Assembly (NCBI RefSeq): GCF_025403485.1
Contig: NZ_CP099966.1
Coordinates: forward strand, 2,852,001 to 2,916,000
DNA: 64,000 nucleotides
Direction: 5' to 3'
From: Chryseobacterium paludis
GTDB lineage: Bacteria > Bacteroidota > Bacteroidia > Flavobacteriales > Weeksellaceae
Positions within the stretch are counted from its first letter, which is position 1; the number at the start of each line of letters is the position of its first letter. A program made the position numbers and the translations under genes. Below, piece by piece: positions 17,988 to 25,766 of this stretch. The notes beneath the pieces are model-generated. The model was given only the letters and a program-made list of their open reading frames with translations. It did not search any database and was not told the origin of the DNA.

Positions 17988-18067
17988 CCTTTTCCAATAT
18001 TTGTAAATCACTGAAAGTCTTATCTAAAATACAAAAGAAAAACTCCAGCTATCTTATACTAAAACAT

Positions 18068-19150
18068 CTACTTAATGTCACTATAACTTTTCACCGTTTG
18101 TAACAACTCTTTTTTATAAAGATAGATATCCTCTAAACTATTTAAAAGTTTTTTTTCACCACTATCTTTACCATTATGGAATAATTCAATGTACTTATTT
18201 GATGAGTTAAAATGCAAACGACACAATGGCTTTCTATTGTTATCATCAAATAAAATTCCGAAATACGATTGAGTATCTCTAAACGCAATTCTAGAAGCTA
18301 CTAATTCCTCTCGAAGTATAGCTTTTACAATTTGTGATCCTTCCACCTCTTCTTCTGTAGTATTTATTTTCACCAAATCAATATTTTCATCAATAGGTAA
18401 GGTTTCACCTGATCCCTTAGAAGGTACTGTCTCACTTATACTAAGTGCATTTTTTAAACGAAAATTAATTGATTCATTAATTGAATTCGCAAGCGCTCGT
18501 TTTGTATACTCCTTAAATGTAACGAGTCTTGCAGCCGTTATCGGTTTATCAAAAAATTTACCAACAAGGAGCTTTACCATTTCATCTGAAGGATTATCTA
18601 ACTCTTTTTCAAATTCATTCTTGATAGCTTTAATATATTTTAATGCTTCGGCAGAATCCAAAATACTTTCCAAATTGTATCCATTTTTAGTAAAGTTTTC
18701 AAGAATTTTCAAACTCGAATCTTTTAGATTTGCAAGATCTAACGTATAAAATGGTTTTTCATCCATAATATTTGGTTTCTCCAAATCAGCATAAAAATTG
18801 TAGGTGTGCCCATTTGTTAGAACACCAAATCTAGCTTTAGAAACATGATAATATCGATGGAGTTGAGAATTATGTGCATCTGCATTTTCTTTCCAATGTT
18901 TACATTCAATGATAAGGATTGGTTCATCGTTCTTTTTAATAACGTAATCAACTTTTTCACCTTTCTTTGTTCCTATATCACAAATAAATTCAGGTATAAC
19001 TTCTGTAGGGTTGAAAATGTCGTATCCTAATATTTGTATAAATGGCATCACAAATGCATTTTTAGTACCTTCTTCTGTGTTGATTTGATCTTTTAGAGAA
19101 TCAACCCTTTGATGAAGTTGTTCTAGTTTTAATTTTAAGTCTGCTTCCAT
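18068..19150 (-). CDS. HsdR-N-like PD-(D/E)XK nuclease-domain protein
   Basis: A 360-residue protein with the type I restriction HsdR N-terminal fold (HSDR_N_2 type). The PD-(D/E)XK triad is visible: E27 in EEGTKNAFVMPF, D68 in KVDYVI, and E82/K84 in ECKHW. A coiled-coil start (1-25) precedes it. The C-terminal half (about 170-360) is variable; its last 90 residues contain SYFGILFDDNNRKPLCRLHF, a stretch found in similar stand-alone proteins. There is no helicase domain and no hsdM or hsdS nearby, so it is not a complete restriction system. Located in the island next to an XRE regulator. The role is unproven; a defence or DNA-binding function is possible. Confidence 0.75.
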   Translation of the reverse strand: MEADLKLKLEQLHQRVDSLKDQINTEEGTKNAFVMPFIQILGYDIFNPTEVIPEFICDIGTKKGEKVDYVIKKNDEPILIIECKHWKENADAHNSQLHRYYHVSKARFGVLTNGHTYNFYADLEKPNIMDEKPFYTLDLANLKDSSLKILENFTKNGYNLESILDSAEALKYIKAIKNEFEKELDNPSDEMVKLLVGKFFDKPITAARLVTFKEYTKRALANSINESINFRLKNALSISETVPSKGSGETLPIDENIDLVKINTTEEEVEGSQIVKAILREELVASRIAFRDTQSYFGILFDDNNRKPLCRLHFNSSNKYIELFHNGKDSGEKKLLNSLEDIYLYKKELLQTVKSYSDIK

Positions 19151-19172
19151 TGGTTATTGTTTAGTTTAATTT

Positions 19173-19180
19173 CAAATTTA
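19173..19180 (-). promoter_or_regulatory. Putative -7 element of HsdR-N-like gene
   Basis: Minus-strand TAAATTTG lies 23 bases upstream of the ATG. No obvious -33 box. Confidence 0.35.
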
Positions 19181-19318
19181 CAAATTATGTGAAACTATTA
19201 AGGTTTTATTTATTTAAGTACGGCATTTCTTTTAATACAGAGCGTCTTAAAAGAATAACTTGTAAACAATATCAAAAAAAAGCTTAATTATACTAGCATA
19301 ATATCAATATCTCTTTTA

Positions 19319-19353
19319 AAAAAAATACCACCTCATCAAGGCAGTATTTTTCT
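19319..19353 (-). terminator. Terminator after XRE gene
   Basis: Imperfect stem of AAAAATAC with GTATTTTT plus inner pairs, T-run on the minus strand, starting 24 bases beyond the XRE stop. It separates that gene from the HsdR-N-like gene. Confidence 0.55.
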
Positions 19354-19376
19354 ATATTATTTTTTAAAAGCAGATA

Positions 19377-19739
19377 CTATTTTTCAGATTCAAATTTCTT
19401 TAGTTTCTCTTTTAAAGACTCATTCTCTTCTTTCAACATTTTAATATAATCCTGTAGATTATCCATTATCTGATTTGGAACATTATAATAATTGGAGTTG
19501 ATACCCGATTCATTAAAAGTCGAGTTATCAATATTCTGTACAATAGTTGCCGCTTTCTCTTCTTTAATTTCTTCAACCGGAACATCCAGCGCCTTAGCAA
19601 GCTTCTCCCATTCATCATCATAAATTTTTACATCTCCATTTTCCTTTCGGCAATAATTAGAAACATCCGTTGCCAAGACCTTTGACATGTATTCCTGAGT
19701 ATATCCTCTTTGCTTTCTTAAACTTTTTAGTTTTTCCAT
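19377..19739 (-). CDS. XRE-family HTH regulator with C-terminal coiled coil
   Basis: A 120-residue DNA-binding protein. The HTH_3 domain spans residues 3-58 (LRKQRGYTQEYMSKVLATDVSNY recognition region). A linker follows, then a lysine/glutamate coiled coil at 92-120 (KEENESLKEKLKKFESEK), probably for oligomerisation. It lies upstream of, and reads towards, the HsdR-N-like gene, but a hairpin intervenes. Its promoter contains a palindrome over the -7 box, consistent with autorepression, and adjoins the ssrA-like remnant at the island edge. Confidence 0.82.
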   Translation of the reverse strand: MEKLKSLRKQRGYTQEYMSKVLATDVSNYCRKENGDVKIYDDEWEKLAKALDVPVEEIKEEKAATIVQNIDNSTFNESGINSNYYNVPNQIMDNLQDYIKMLKEENESLKEKLKKFESEK

Positions 19740-19756
19740 AGTGCCCGTATATGTGC

Positions 19757-19770
19757 TTTGTACAAATATA
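19757..19770 (-). promoter_or_regulatory. Promoter/operator of XRE gene
   Basis: Minus-strand -7 element TATATTTG (19763-19770) overlaps a perfect 10-bp palindrome TTTGTACAAA (19757-19766), 18-27 bases before the ATG. A dimeric repressor binding there would block its own promoter. This is inferred from position only. Confidence 0.4.
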
Positions 19771-19794
19771 AAGAAAATTGTAATTCAAGTTTGT

Positions 19795-19862
19795 CAATAG
19801 TAGAATAAGCATGTAGAAAACTTATTTATCGTTTGGACGAAGGTTCAAATCCCACCCACTCA
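19795..19862 (+). repeat. Diverged ssrA 3'-end remnant (probable att site)
   Basis: This segment matches the 3' end of ssrA (12988-13060). The first 25 bases are identical (19795-19819 against 12988-13012). A diverged stretch about five bases shorter follows, then GTTTGGACGA identical, and a T-arm-like GGTTCAAATCC with degraded pairing. Orientation is the same as ssrA. No tmRNA 5' domain is present, so it is not a functional gene. It is what integration at the 3' end of ssrA leaves on the far side of the element. Confidence 0.75.
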
Positions 19863-19870
19863 CTTAAAGC

Positions 19871-19906
19871 AAAAAGAGAATTTGTAATTACTACAAACTC
19901 TCTTTT
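19871..19906. terminator. Terminator behind ssrA remnant
   Basis: Stem of AAGAGA-TTTGTA with TACAAA-TCTCTT (one mismatch), T-runs on both sides. It sits at the same relative place as the terminator after intact ssrA, suggesting it was the original ssrA terminator before integration, or that it serves the glycosyltransferase gene ending at 19990. Confidence 0.65.
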
Positions 19907-19989
19907 CGTTTCTGAAAAGGATATGTCACGAACCACTCAATAACCATATCGCTACTTTATCAGAACTATGTATTAACCTAATTTTATAT

Positions 19990-20949
19990 TTAATTCAACT
20001 CATTAAAGCTGATATCGATACTTTTTATATCAACGATCTTCGCTAATGTTTTCAAAGGTTCGTTGTAATGGGTTGTCATACTATTTATTATTTTATCATC
20101 CACATTATCATCAAATTTTCTTGCAAAAAGATTACTGCCTGTTTTTAAGAATTCAAAATCCGTTTTGGTAAATGTTTTTGGACGTAATTTAATATCTCCA
20201 TCCGGAATCCATATAATTGCTCTTTTATCGTCATTTACTAAAATACCATCAAAAGAAGTATTCATTAAAACGGTTTGAAAAAAGGATTCATCAGCAATCA
20301 GGGTATTAAAATAATAGGTTTCAAACTTTTTTACTTCTGCACTATTGCAGATAAATTCGCAACAGTTTCTGGTTAAGATCATCCACTGTCCACCGATGTA
20401 AGGAATTATATCTTTCATAAAACCTCTTTTATGGGTGTCTTCAGAAATTTTATCTTCAAGCTCTTCGAAATAATTCTCAATACGGTTCATCGTTTCAGGT
20501 CTATTTAATTCCTGATCAGCTACTTTAATGTAACTCTTCCCATTATTTTTCGATAAAAATTCTTTGATTATTTTTTGTGATTTCAAAGGATAATCCTGTC
20601 CACTTAAGTTGATAAAATAATCCCATTTCTCGCTCATACTAAGCAGGTAGTTCATCCCATCCAGTTCTGCCTGAACCATACTATATCCACCCCACACTAC
20701 TTTCTCACTTTTAAGGATATGCACATTCGGATATTCTTTCAGAAAATCTTTTACTTCTTCTCCAATTTCCTGATTGGCCTTTTTATCAATATGGATAAGA
20801 TAGAAATTTGAAGGTTCATATATGGCTTTAAAAAGTCTCTTAAACTGTTCAGGTAATCGATGTACTAAAACCAGATAGGCAATACGGACAGGTTCTAGTG
20901 ACATACTAATATGATGTTCATTGCTCTCGCTCATGTAAACATTTCTCAT
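19990..20949 (-). CDS. GT14-like beta-1,6-N-acetylglucosaminyltransferase
   Basis: A 319-residue glycosyltransferase of the core-2/I-branching (GT14) type. N-terminal RIAYLVLVHRLPEQFKRL, then FYLIHIDKK (DxD-like region), VVWGGYSMVQAEL and YFINLSGQDYPLKS (about 115-128) are the family hallmarks. Such bacterial proteins probably modify surface glycans. No membrane segment is seen, so it should be cytosolic. In-frame ATG codons at positions 6 and 16 (20934, 20904) are alternative starts; the third would begin right before the conserved strand. It stands alone, just outside the ssrA remnant. Confidence 0.82.
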   Translation of the reverse strand: MRNVYMSESNEHHISMSLEPVRIAYLVLVHRLPEQFKRLFKAIYEPSNFYLIHIDKKANQEIGEEVKDFLKEYPNVHILKSEKVVWGGYSMVQAELDGMNYLLSMSEKWDYFINLSGQDYPLKSQKIIKEFLSKNNGKSYIKVADQELNRPETMNRIENYFEELEDKISEDTHKRGFMKDIIPYIGGQWMILTRNCCEFICNSAEVKKFETYYFNTLIADESFFQTVLMNTSFDGILVNDDKRAIIWIPDGDIKLRPKTFTKTDFEFLKTGSNLFARKFDDNVDDKIINSMTTHYNEPLKTLAKIVDIKSIDISFNELN

Positions 20950-21231
20950 TTTATATTTTTTTAAAATTATGAATGCTTACAACTCATTTTATAAAGTATT
21001 AATAGACATTTTTCTCAATTTACGATAATTTAATGGTCTTTTATTTATTAATTTCTCAAAAAACCATTTCCCTGTATGAAATTATTTCAATGAAGTTCCT
21101 CCGATGACAGGCTTACATTGAAAACTTGCTTTATTTACATGAAGTACAATTTTCTTACATTTAAAGTTACTATTTTATGACTTGGCATATTTTTATCATA
21201 GGTGCACTAGTAATTGTTTGATTTAAAAAAA

Positions 21232-21957
21232 ATGACTTATTTATCCAGAATTTATTTAAAAGATGATCACCCGGAAGATTTTCCGTTTAACCTTCCTATT
21301 TTTAAAAATGGTTTAAATCTTAATTTAAAAACCAATGTCACATTTTTTGTTGGTGAAAACGGAACCGGTAAGTCTACCTTAATGGAAAGTATTGCTGATA
21401 AATGTGAATTTAATTTATCGGGTGGAAATCGAAATCACAATTATGACTTCCATAAAACAGAATCTGTATTATCGGACTACCTTACACTTTCATGGCGCAC
21501 AAAGATCAATGAAGGTTTTTTCATGCGTGCAGAAAGCTTTTTTAATTTTGCCACTTATATAGATGAAGTTTCTACGAGAGATTTAAGGGTTCTGGATGCA
21601 TACGGAGGAAAGTCTTTACATAAACAATCTCACGGGGAAGCATTTCTGGCTTTATTCCATAATCATTTTGAAAAAGGCATTTATATACTTGATGAGCCGG
21701 AATCAGCACTTTCTCCACAACGCCAGCTTTCACTTTTATCTATCATACATTCATTGGAAAAAACGGGAAAGGCACAATTTATCATATCAACCCATTCTCC
21801 TATATTACTTAGTTATCCGGGCGCAACAATTTATTCCCTGGATCACCATCTTAAACCTATTAATTATAAAGACACCGAACATTATCAGATCACGAAAAAC
21901 TTCCTGAATTCTCCCGACTTATATTTTCGTCATTTATTTAATGATGACGACATCTGA
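21232..21957 (+). CDS. Stand-alone AAA/ABC-type ATPase
   Basis: A 241-residue P-loop ATPase. Walker A is GENGTGKST (41-49), an ABC-like signature is QSHGEAFLALF, Walker B is GIYILDEPESAL, and the switch His is in STHSPILL. This is the compact AAA_21/AAA_23-type domain without a long coiled coil or nuclease. The open frame begins at a TTG (21214), but the ATG at 21232 directly precedes the conserved part and I take it as the start. No partner gene is adjacent (AraC regulator convergent), so the cargo or target is unknown. Confidence 0.82.
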   Translation: MTYLSRIYLKDDHPEDFPFNLPIFKNGLNLNLKTNVTFFVGENGTGKSTLMESIADKCEFNLSGGNRNHNYDFHKTESVLSDYLTLSWRTKINEGFFMRAESFFNFATYIDEVSTRDLRVLDAYGGKSLHKQSHGEAFLALFHNHFEKGIYILDEPESALSPQRQLSLLSIIHSLEKTGKAQFIISTHSPILLSYPGATIYSLDHHLKPINYKDTEHYQITKNFLNSPDLYFRHLFNDDDI

Positions 21958-21970
21958 TCAGAAACACTTT

Positions 21971-22777
21971 TTAAGAAGATAATTTACTTGGAGATAATCC
22001 ATATTGCTTTTTGAAAGCAAATGAAAAATGAGAAAGATCTTCAAAGCCCAGATCCATATAAATATCCGACGCCATTCTGCCTTTTTCAGCAAGGAGGTAA
22101 TGTGCTTCCTGTAATCTTTTCTGCAACAGCCATTTTCCGGGTGTGTTCCCAAATATTTTTTCGAAATCACGTTTAAAGGTTGCCAGACTTCTTCCTGTGA
22201 GATAAGCAAAGCGATCAAGGTTTACATTAAAATGGTAATTCTTGCGCATAAATGCCTCGATATCAATTTTTCCAGGTTCATTAAAATCGAATAAAATATC
22301 TTTCAGTTCAGGATTCTCCTGGAGCAGTAAAATAATCGCTTCTTTTATCTTCACCTCTACCAGACGCGGATCGGAAAGCGTATCAGTCTTCTTATACATC
22401 AGCAATAAATCCATATAATTTTTTAAAAGAGAACTGGATTCAAATAAAACTAAAGAGCTCGTCGAACATTTCTTCTCCGACATTACATTGTACATTAAAC
22501 TAAAGTCCTGTAAGGTCTGCTGATCCAAGTGAATGGATAACGACTGAAATTCTTCACCCGGAGGAGGTATTTTCGTAAACTTCAAAAGCTGATTACGCTT
22601 TAAAAAACGAATAGAACCTTCTTCCGATTTGTATTCATTGATTCCATCATTTAAAATTAAGTCTCCGGAGATCTGGTAACTGATCACATGATCGGACACA
22701 AAATGTTCTCCCTGCCTGCTCAACTGAACATAGCAAGAGTATATGATATTTCCGAAATCCTGTCTTGTTGTTTTCAT
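21971..22777 (-). CDS. AraC-family regulator
   Basis: A 268-residue regulator if started at the ATG at 22777. The longer frame to 22825 would read through a TATATTTG element at 22785-22792. The N-terminal half is a poorly conserved sensor; the C-terminal HTH_18 domain (last 95 residues) shows FAYLTGRSLATFKRDFEKIFGNTPGKWL and ASDIYMDLGFEDLSHFSFAFKKQYGLSPS. It lies 87 bases downstream of, and co-directional with, a short-chain dehydrogenase gene, so it may regulate that enzyme. Confidence 0.85.
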   Translation of the reverse strand: MKTTRQDFGNIIYSCYVQLSRQGEHFVSDHVISYQISGDLILNDGINEYKSEEGSIRFLKRNQLLKFTKIPPPGEEFQSLSIHLDQQTLQDFSLMYNVMSEKKCSTSSLVLFESSSLLKNYMDLLLMYKKTDTLSDPRLVEVKIKEAIILLLQENPELKDILFDFNEPGKIDIEAFMRKNYHFNVNLDRFAYLTGRSLATFKRDFEKIFGNTPGKWLLQKRLQEAHYLLAEKGRMASDIYMDLGFEDLSHFSFAFKKQYGLSPSKLSS

Positions 22778-22784
22778 TTCATTA

Positions 22785-22792
22785 CAAATATA
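22785..22792 (-). promoter_or_regulatory. Putative -7 element of AraC gene
   Basis: Minus-strand TATATTTG lies 8 bases upstream of the ATG at 22777, which would give a nearly leaderless mRNA. It argues against the longer start at 22825. Confidence 0.35.
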
Positions 22793-22864
22793 ATAAAGCA
22801 TCTTTAGAATAATTCGATAAAACAAGTGTAAGTATTTTCATTACACTTGTTTATGATCAAAATA

Positions 22865-23761
22865 TCAATCTATACGGATTCCTTTTTTTGCTAAAAACTT
22901 TTTGCCTTCTTCAGATTCCAAAACATTTACAGCATCATCATGATCTGTGGAAACACTAACCTCACGCCACTTTTCAAATTCTTCTTTTCTGTGTTGATCC
23001 GCATTTTGAAGAATGGCCGCCGCCTCACTTCCTAAAACCAGATGTAATGGAGGTGTTGGATGATCGACCAAATCAACCATTACTTTTGCTGCTTTAGCCG
23101 GATCACCCATTGGAAGAAATTTCCCTGACGTCAGATATTCTTTAATGCTTCCTACCGTATCCTCATAACCTTCAATATCTTTAGCAAAACTCATAGAAGC
23201 TCCAGCCCAATCTGTTCTGAACCCACCCGGTTCAACAGAAGTAACCTTAATTCCCAAAGGCAAAACTTCTTTACTTAATGATTCTGAAAAACCTGCAAGA
23301 CCAAATTTTGAAGCCTGATAAATGGACAGGCCAGCATTTCCTACTCTTCCACCTACAGAACTGATCTGTAAAATATGCCCTGATCTCTGTTTTCGCATAT
23401 GAGGCAGCACAGCTCTGGTTACTTCGATAGGAGCAAATAAATTAACCTCCAGCTGATTTCTCACCTGTTCTTCAGTAAATGCTTCTGCTGCTCCGGTGAT
23501 TCCGAATCCAGCGTTATTTACCAATACATCAATTCTTCCAAAGTGATTAACTGCTTCTTCAACAGCAGAATAAATCTGCTCTTTAACCTGAACATCTAAC
23601 TTTAATAAAAGTAACTGTGAGGAATAATTCTGCAACAGATCATTTAACTGCTCAGGATTTCTTGCGGTAGCCACAGCATAGTCCCCTTTTAACAAAACTG
23701 CTTCTAAAAGACTTTTCCCCAGTCCTTTTGAACTTCCTGTAATAAACCAAACTTTTTTCAT
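22865..23761 (-). CDS. Short-chain dehydrogenase/reductase (SDR)
   Basis: A 298-residue classical-type SDR oxidoreductase using NAD(P)H. Rossmann motif TGSSKGLG (8-15), DVQVKEQ, NNAGFG (82-87), catalytic S135, Y148 and K152 (YQASK). Substrate unknown. It aligns without gaps over the first 150 residues with the divergent SDR at 23960, so the two are paralogues. Upstream lies an 8-bp inverted repeat (23799-23821) that looks like an operator. Confidence 0.9.
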   Translation of the reverse strand: MKKVWFITGSSKGLGKSLLEAVLLKGDYAVATARNPEQLNDLLQNYSSQLLLLKLDVQVKEQIYSAVEEAVNHFGRIDVLVNNAGFGITGAAEAFTEEQVRNQLEVNLFAPIEVTRAVLPHMRKQRSGHILQISSVGGRVGNAGLSIYQASKFGLAGFSESLSKEVLPLGIKVTSVEPGGFRTDWAGASMSFAKDIEGYEDTVGSIKEYLTSGKFLPMGDPAKAAKVMVDLVDHPTPPLHLVLGSEAAAILQNADQHRKEEFEKWREVSVSTDHDDAVNVLESEEGKKFLAKKGIRID

Positions 23762-23798
23762 TGTTTTTATTTTAAATTTTATTGAGACAAAGTTCCAT

Positions 23799-23821
23799 CA
23801 AACCGACCAACATTCGGTTTG
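23799..23821. promoter_or_regulatory. Operator-like inverted repeat upstream of SDR
   Basis: CAAACCGA and TCGGTTTG, perfect 8-bp arms with a 7-base spacer, 38 bases upstream of the minus-strand SDR start. The form resembles TetR-family operators, though no TetR gene is in the window. The 10-mer TTTGTTAAAA also occurs twice here (23818 and 23841). Confidence 0.45.
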
Positions 23822-23923
23822 TTAAAAAGCTCAAATCCACTTTGTTAAAACACTCACTTCCGGTCATGTAATTTTGTGCTAGTATTCAGCTGAAATGAAC
23901 TAGTCTTTCGTACTGCGCCTGAA

Positions 23924-23931
23924 TAACTTTG
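23924..23931 (+). promoter_or_regulatory. Putative -7 element of second SDR
   Basis: TAACTTTG lies 28 bases upstream of the ATG. A TTCAGCTGAA palindrome (23885-23894) flanked by CTAGT/ACTAG arms lies just upstream and may be a regulator site. Confidence 0.4.
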
Positions 23932-23959
23932 CATCATAAAATAATTCAAATACAAAATA

Positions 23960-24784
23960 ATGAGCAAAACAATTTTTATCACAGGAGCATCTAAAGGATT
24001 CGGAAGACTGTGGGCAGAAGCTCTTTTAGAGCAAGGAAATAATGTAGCCGCTACTGCGAGAAACATTTCTACTTTGGATGATCTTAAAGCAAAATATGGT
24101 GACCAGATTCTCCCATTGAAACTGGATGTCAATAACCGTCAGGAGGTATTTGACACAGTAGATACCATAGAAAAACATTTCGGAAAGATTGATGTTTTAA
24201 TCAATAATGCAGGTTATGGCTTATTTGGCACTGTGGAGGAAACCACCGAACAGCAAGCCAGGGAACAAATGGAAACTAATTTCTTCGGTTCTCTTTGGGT
24301 ATCGCAGGCCGTATTACCAATAATGAGAAAACAAAAGAGTGGGCATATCATTCAGATCTCCAGTTTTCTTGGATTAACTACTTTACCTTTATTAGGCCTA
24401 TACAACGCTTCAAAGTTTGCGATAGAAGGTTTAATAGAAACTGTAGGAACAGAAACCGCGCATTTAGGAATTAAAACAACTTTAGTTGAACCAAACGGAT
24501 ATGCGACAGACTGGGCAGGAGCATCTGCCATACAAACGTCAGCTGATATTTCAGATTACAACCCAGTACGGGAAGCATTTGCAAAATCGGGAGACAATCC
24601 TGATACATGGGGAAAACCGGAAGCTACCGTACAACCTGTTTTAGACATTATAAATTCAGAAAATCCGCCACGACGTTTATTACTAGGAAAACTGGCCTAC
24701 CACATGATACATCAGATGTACACAGATCGTTTACAGGAGGTGGAAGACTGGAAAGATGTGAGCATCACTGCGCACGGTCATTAG
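23960..24784 (+). CDS. Short-chain dehydrogenase/reductase (SDR), paralogue
   Basis: A 274-residue SDR with TGASKGFG (8-15), NNAGYG (82-87) and the Y148/K152 pair (YNASK), at the same positions as in its divergent neighbour. The C-terminal half differs, so the substrate may differ too. It is followed by a 14-bp perfect hairpin and then an AraC regulator on the same strand. Substrate unknown. Confidence 0.9.
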   Translation: MSKTIFITGASKGFGRLWAEALLEQGNNVAATARNISTLDDLKAKYGDQILPLKLDVNNRQEVFDTVDTIEKHFGKIDVLINNAGYGLFGTVEETTEQQAREQMETNFFGSLWVSQAVLPIMRKQKSGHIIQISSFLGLTTLPLLGLYNASKFAIEGLIETVGTETAHLGIKTTLVEPNGYATDWAGASAIQTSADISDYNPVREAFAKSGDNPDTWGKPEATVQPVLDIINSENPPRRLLLGKLAYHMIHQMYTDRLQEVEDWKDVSITAHGH

Positions 24785-24816
24785 AATCAAAATAATACTT
24801 AGAAATCGAAAAATTC

Positions 24817-24851
24817 AATAATCTGCAGATCAATCTTATCTGCAGATTATT
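24817..24851 (+). terminator. Strong hairpin between SDR and AraC genes
   Basis: Perfect 14-bp stem AATAATCTGCAGAT / ATCTGCAGATTATT with a 7-base loop, ending 24 bases before the AraC ATG. There is no T-run after it, so it may be a weak terminator, an attenuator or an operator. Confidence 0.5.
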
Positions 24852-24875
24852 GTAATTTAGAAAATTGAAAATCCG

Positions 24876-25766
24876 ATGAAACATTATAAGACTCTTATCG
24901 AACTTCATTCAGAAAGTAACTGGGAAGCACCACAACATCCATTATTAGGTTTGGTAGGATGCTTGTCGGAATGCACGATGGGAAACCGGGAGTTTACCAC
25001 AGACTGCTATATGGTTGCTTTCAAAAAAATAAAGTCCGGCATCTTTATGTATGGCCGTACCCCTTACGACCATGATAACGGCTCTCTTTTCTTTACAAAA
25101 CCAAGACAGCTCATTGAAATGAGAGATCTGGAATTTGAAGAAGAAGGTTTTATGCTTCTTATTCATGAAGATTATCTCAAAGGACATGAGTTACATAAAG
25201 CGATTGAACAATACAGCTACTTTGACTATGAAGTCACCGAAGCGCTCCATCTTTCTCCTAAAGAAGAGCAGAATATCCTTGAGCTTCATGATAAAATTAA
25301 TAATGAGTACAGAAATAATCCTGATGAATATAGCCGGGAAATTATATTAAGCCACCTTTCAACTATTTTGAAATATGCACAGCGGTATTATAAAAGACAA
25401 TTTATAGAACGTGAACAGATCACCGGAAAGATGGCTTCAAAATTTAATGATGTTCTGAAAAAATACATCAATAATGATAATTTGAAAAACCAGGGACTTC
25501 CAAATGTAACAGAATTAGCCGGTCAACTGAATATTTCTCCGCGTTATCTGAGCGATCTTTTGAAACAGGAGACAGGGAAAACAGCAATAGAACTTATTCA
25601 TATTTATCTGATCTCGGAAGCTAAAAATCTTTTGCGACTGGGAGAAAAAGGAGTGTCTGAAATAGCCTATGAATTAGGCTTTGAAAATGCTTCATACTTC
25701 ACCCGGTTATTCAAAAAACAAACAGGAATGAAACCTGTAGAATTTCGAAAAATGCATATTAATTAA
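24876..25766 (+). CDS. AraC-family regulator
   Basis: A 296-residue regulator. The N-terminal sensor region carries YMVAFKKIKSGIFMYGRTPYDHDNGSLFFTKPRQ, a cupin-like stretch seen in Bacteroidota AraC proteins. The C-terminal HTH_18 domain is at about 195-295 (LPNVTELAGQLNISPRYLSDLLKQETGKTA and VSEIAYELGFENASYFTRLFKKQTGMKP). Being downstream of the SDR on the same strand suggests it controls one or both SDR genes. Confidence 0.88.
   Translation: MKHYKTLIELHSESNWEAPQHPLLGLVGCLSECTMGNREFTTDCYMVAFKKIKSGIFMYGRTPYDHDNGSLFFTKPRQLIEMRDLEFEEEGFMLLIHEDYLKGHELHKAIEQYSYFDYEVTEALHLSPKEEQNILELHDKINNEYRNNPDEYSREIILSHLSTILKYAQRYYKRQFIEREQITGKMASKFNDVLKKYINNDNLKNQGLPNVTELAGQLNISPRYLSDLLKQETGKTAIELIHIYLISEAKNLLRLGEKGVSEIAYELGFENASYFTRLFKKQTGMKPVEFRKMHIN

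Noticed and set aside
17892..18014. 40-codon plus-strand frame starting ATGATG with protein-like sequence
   Set aside because: It runs through the hairpin terminator after the AraC gene; too short and unsupported to call, though it is the best small-frame candidate in that gap.
18068..19150. Complete type I restriction system
   Set aside because: Only an HsdR-N-like domain is present; there is no helicase part and no hsdM or hsdS gene nearby.
19795..19862. Second functional tmRNA or tRNA gene
   Set aside because: It lacks the 5' half, the acceptor pairing and a regular T stem; it is only a 3'-end fragment.
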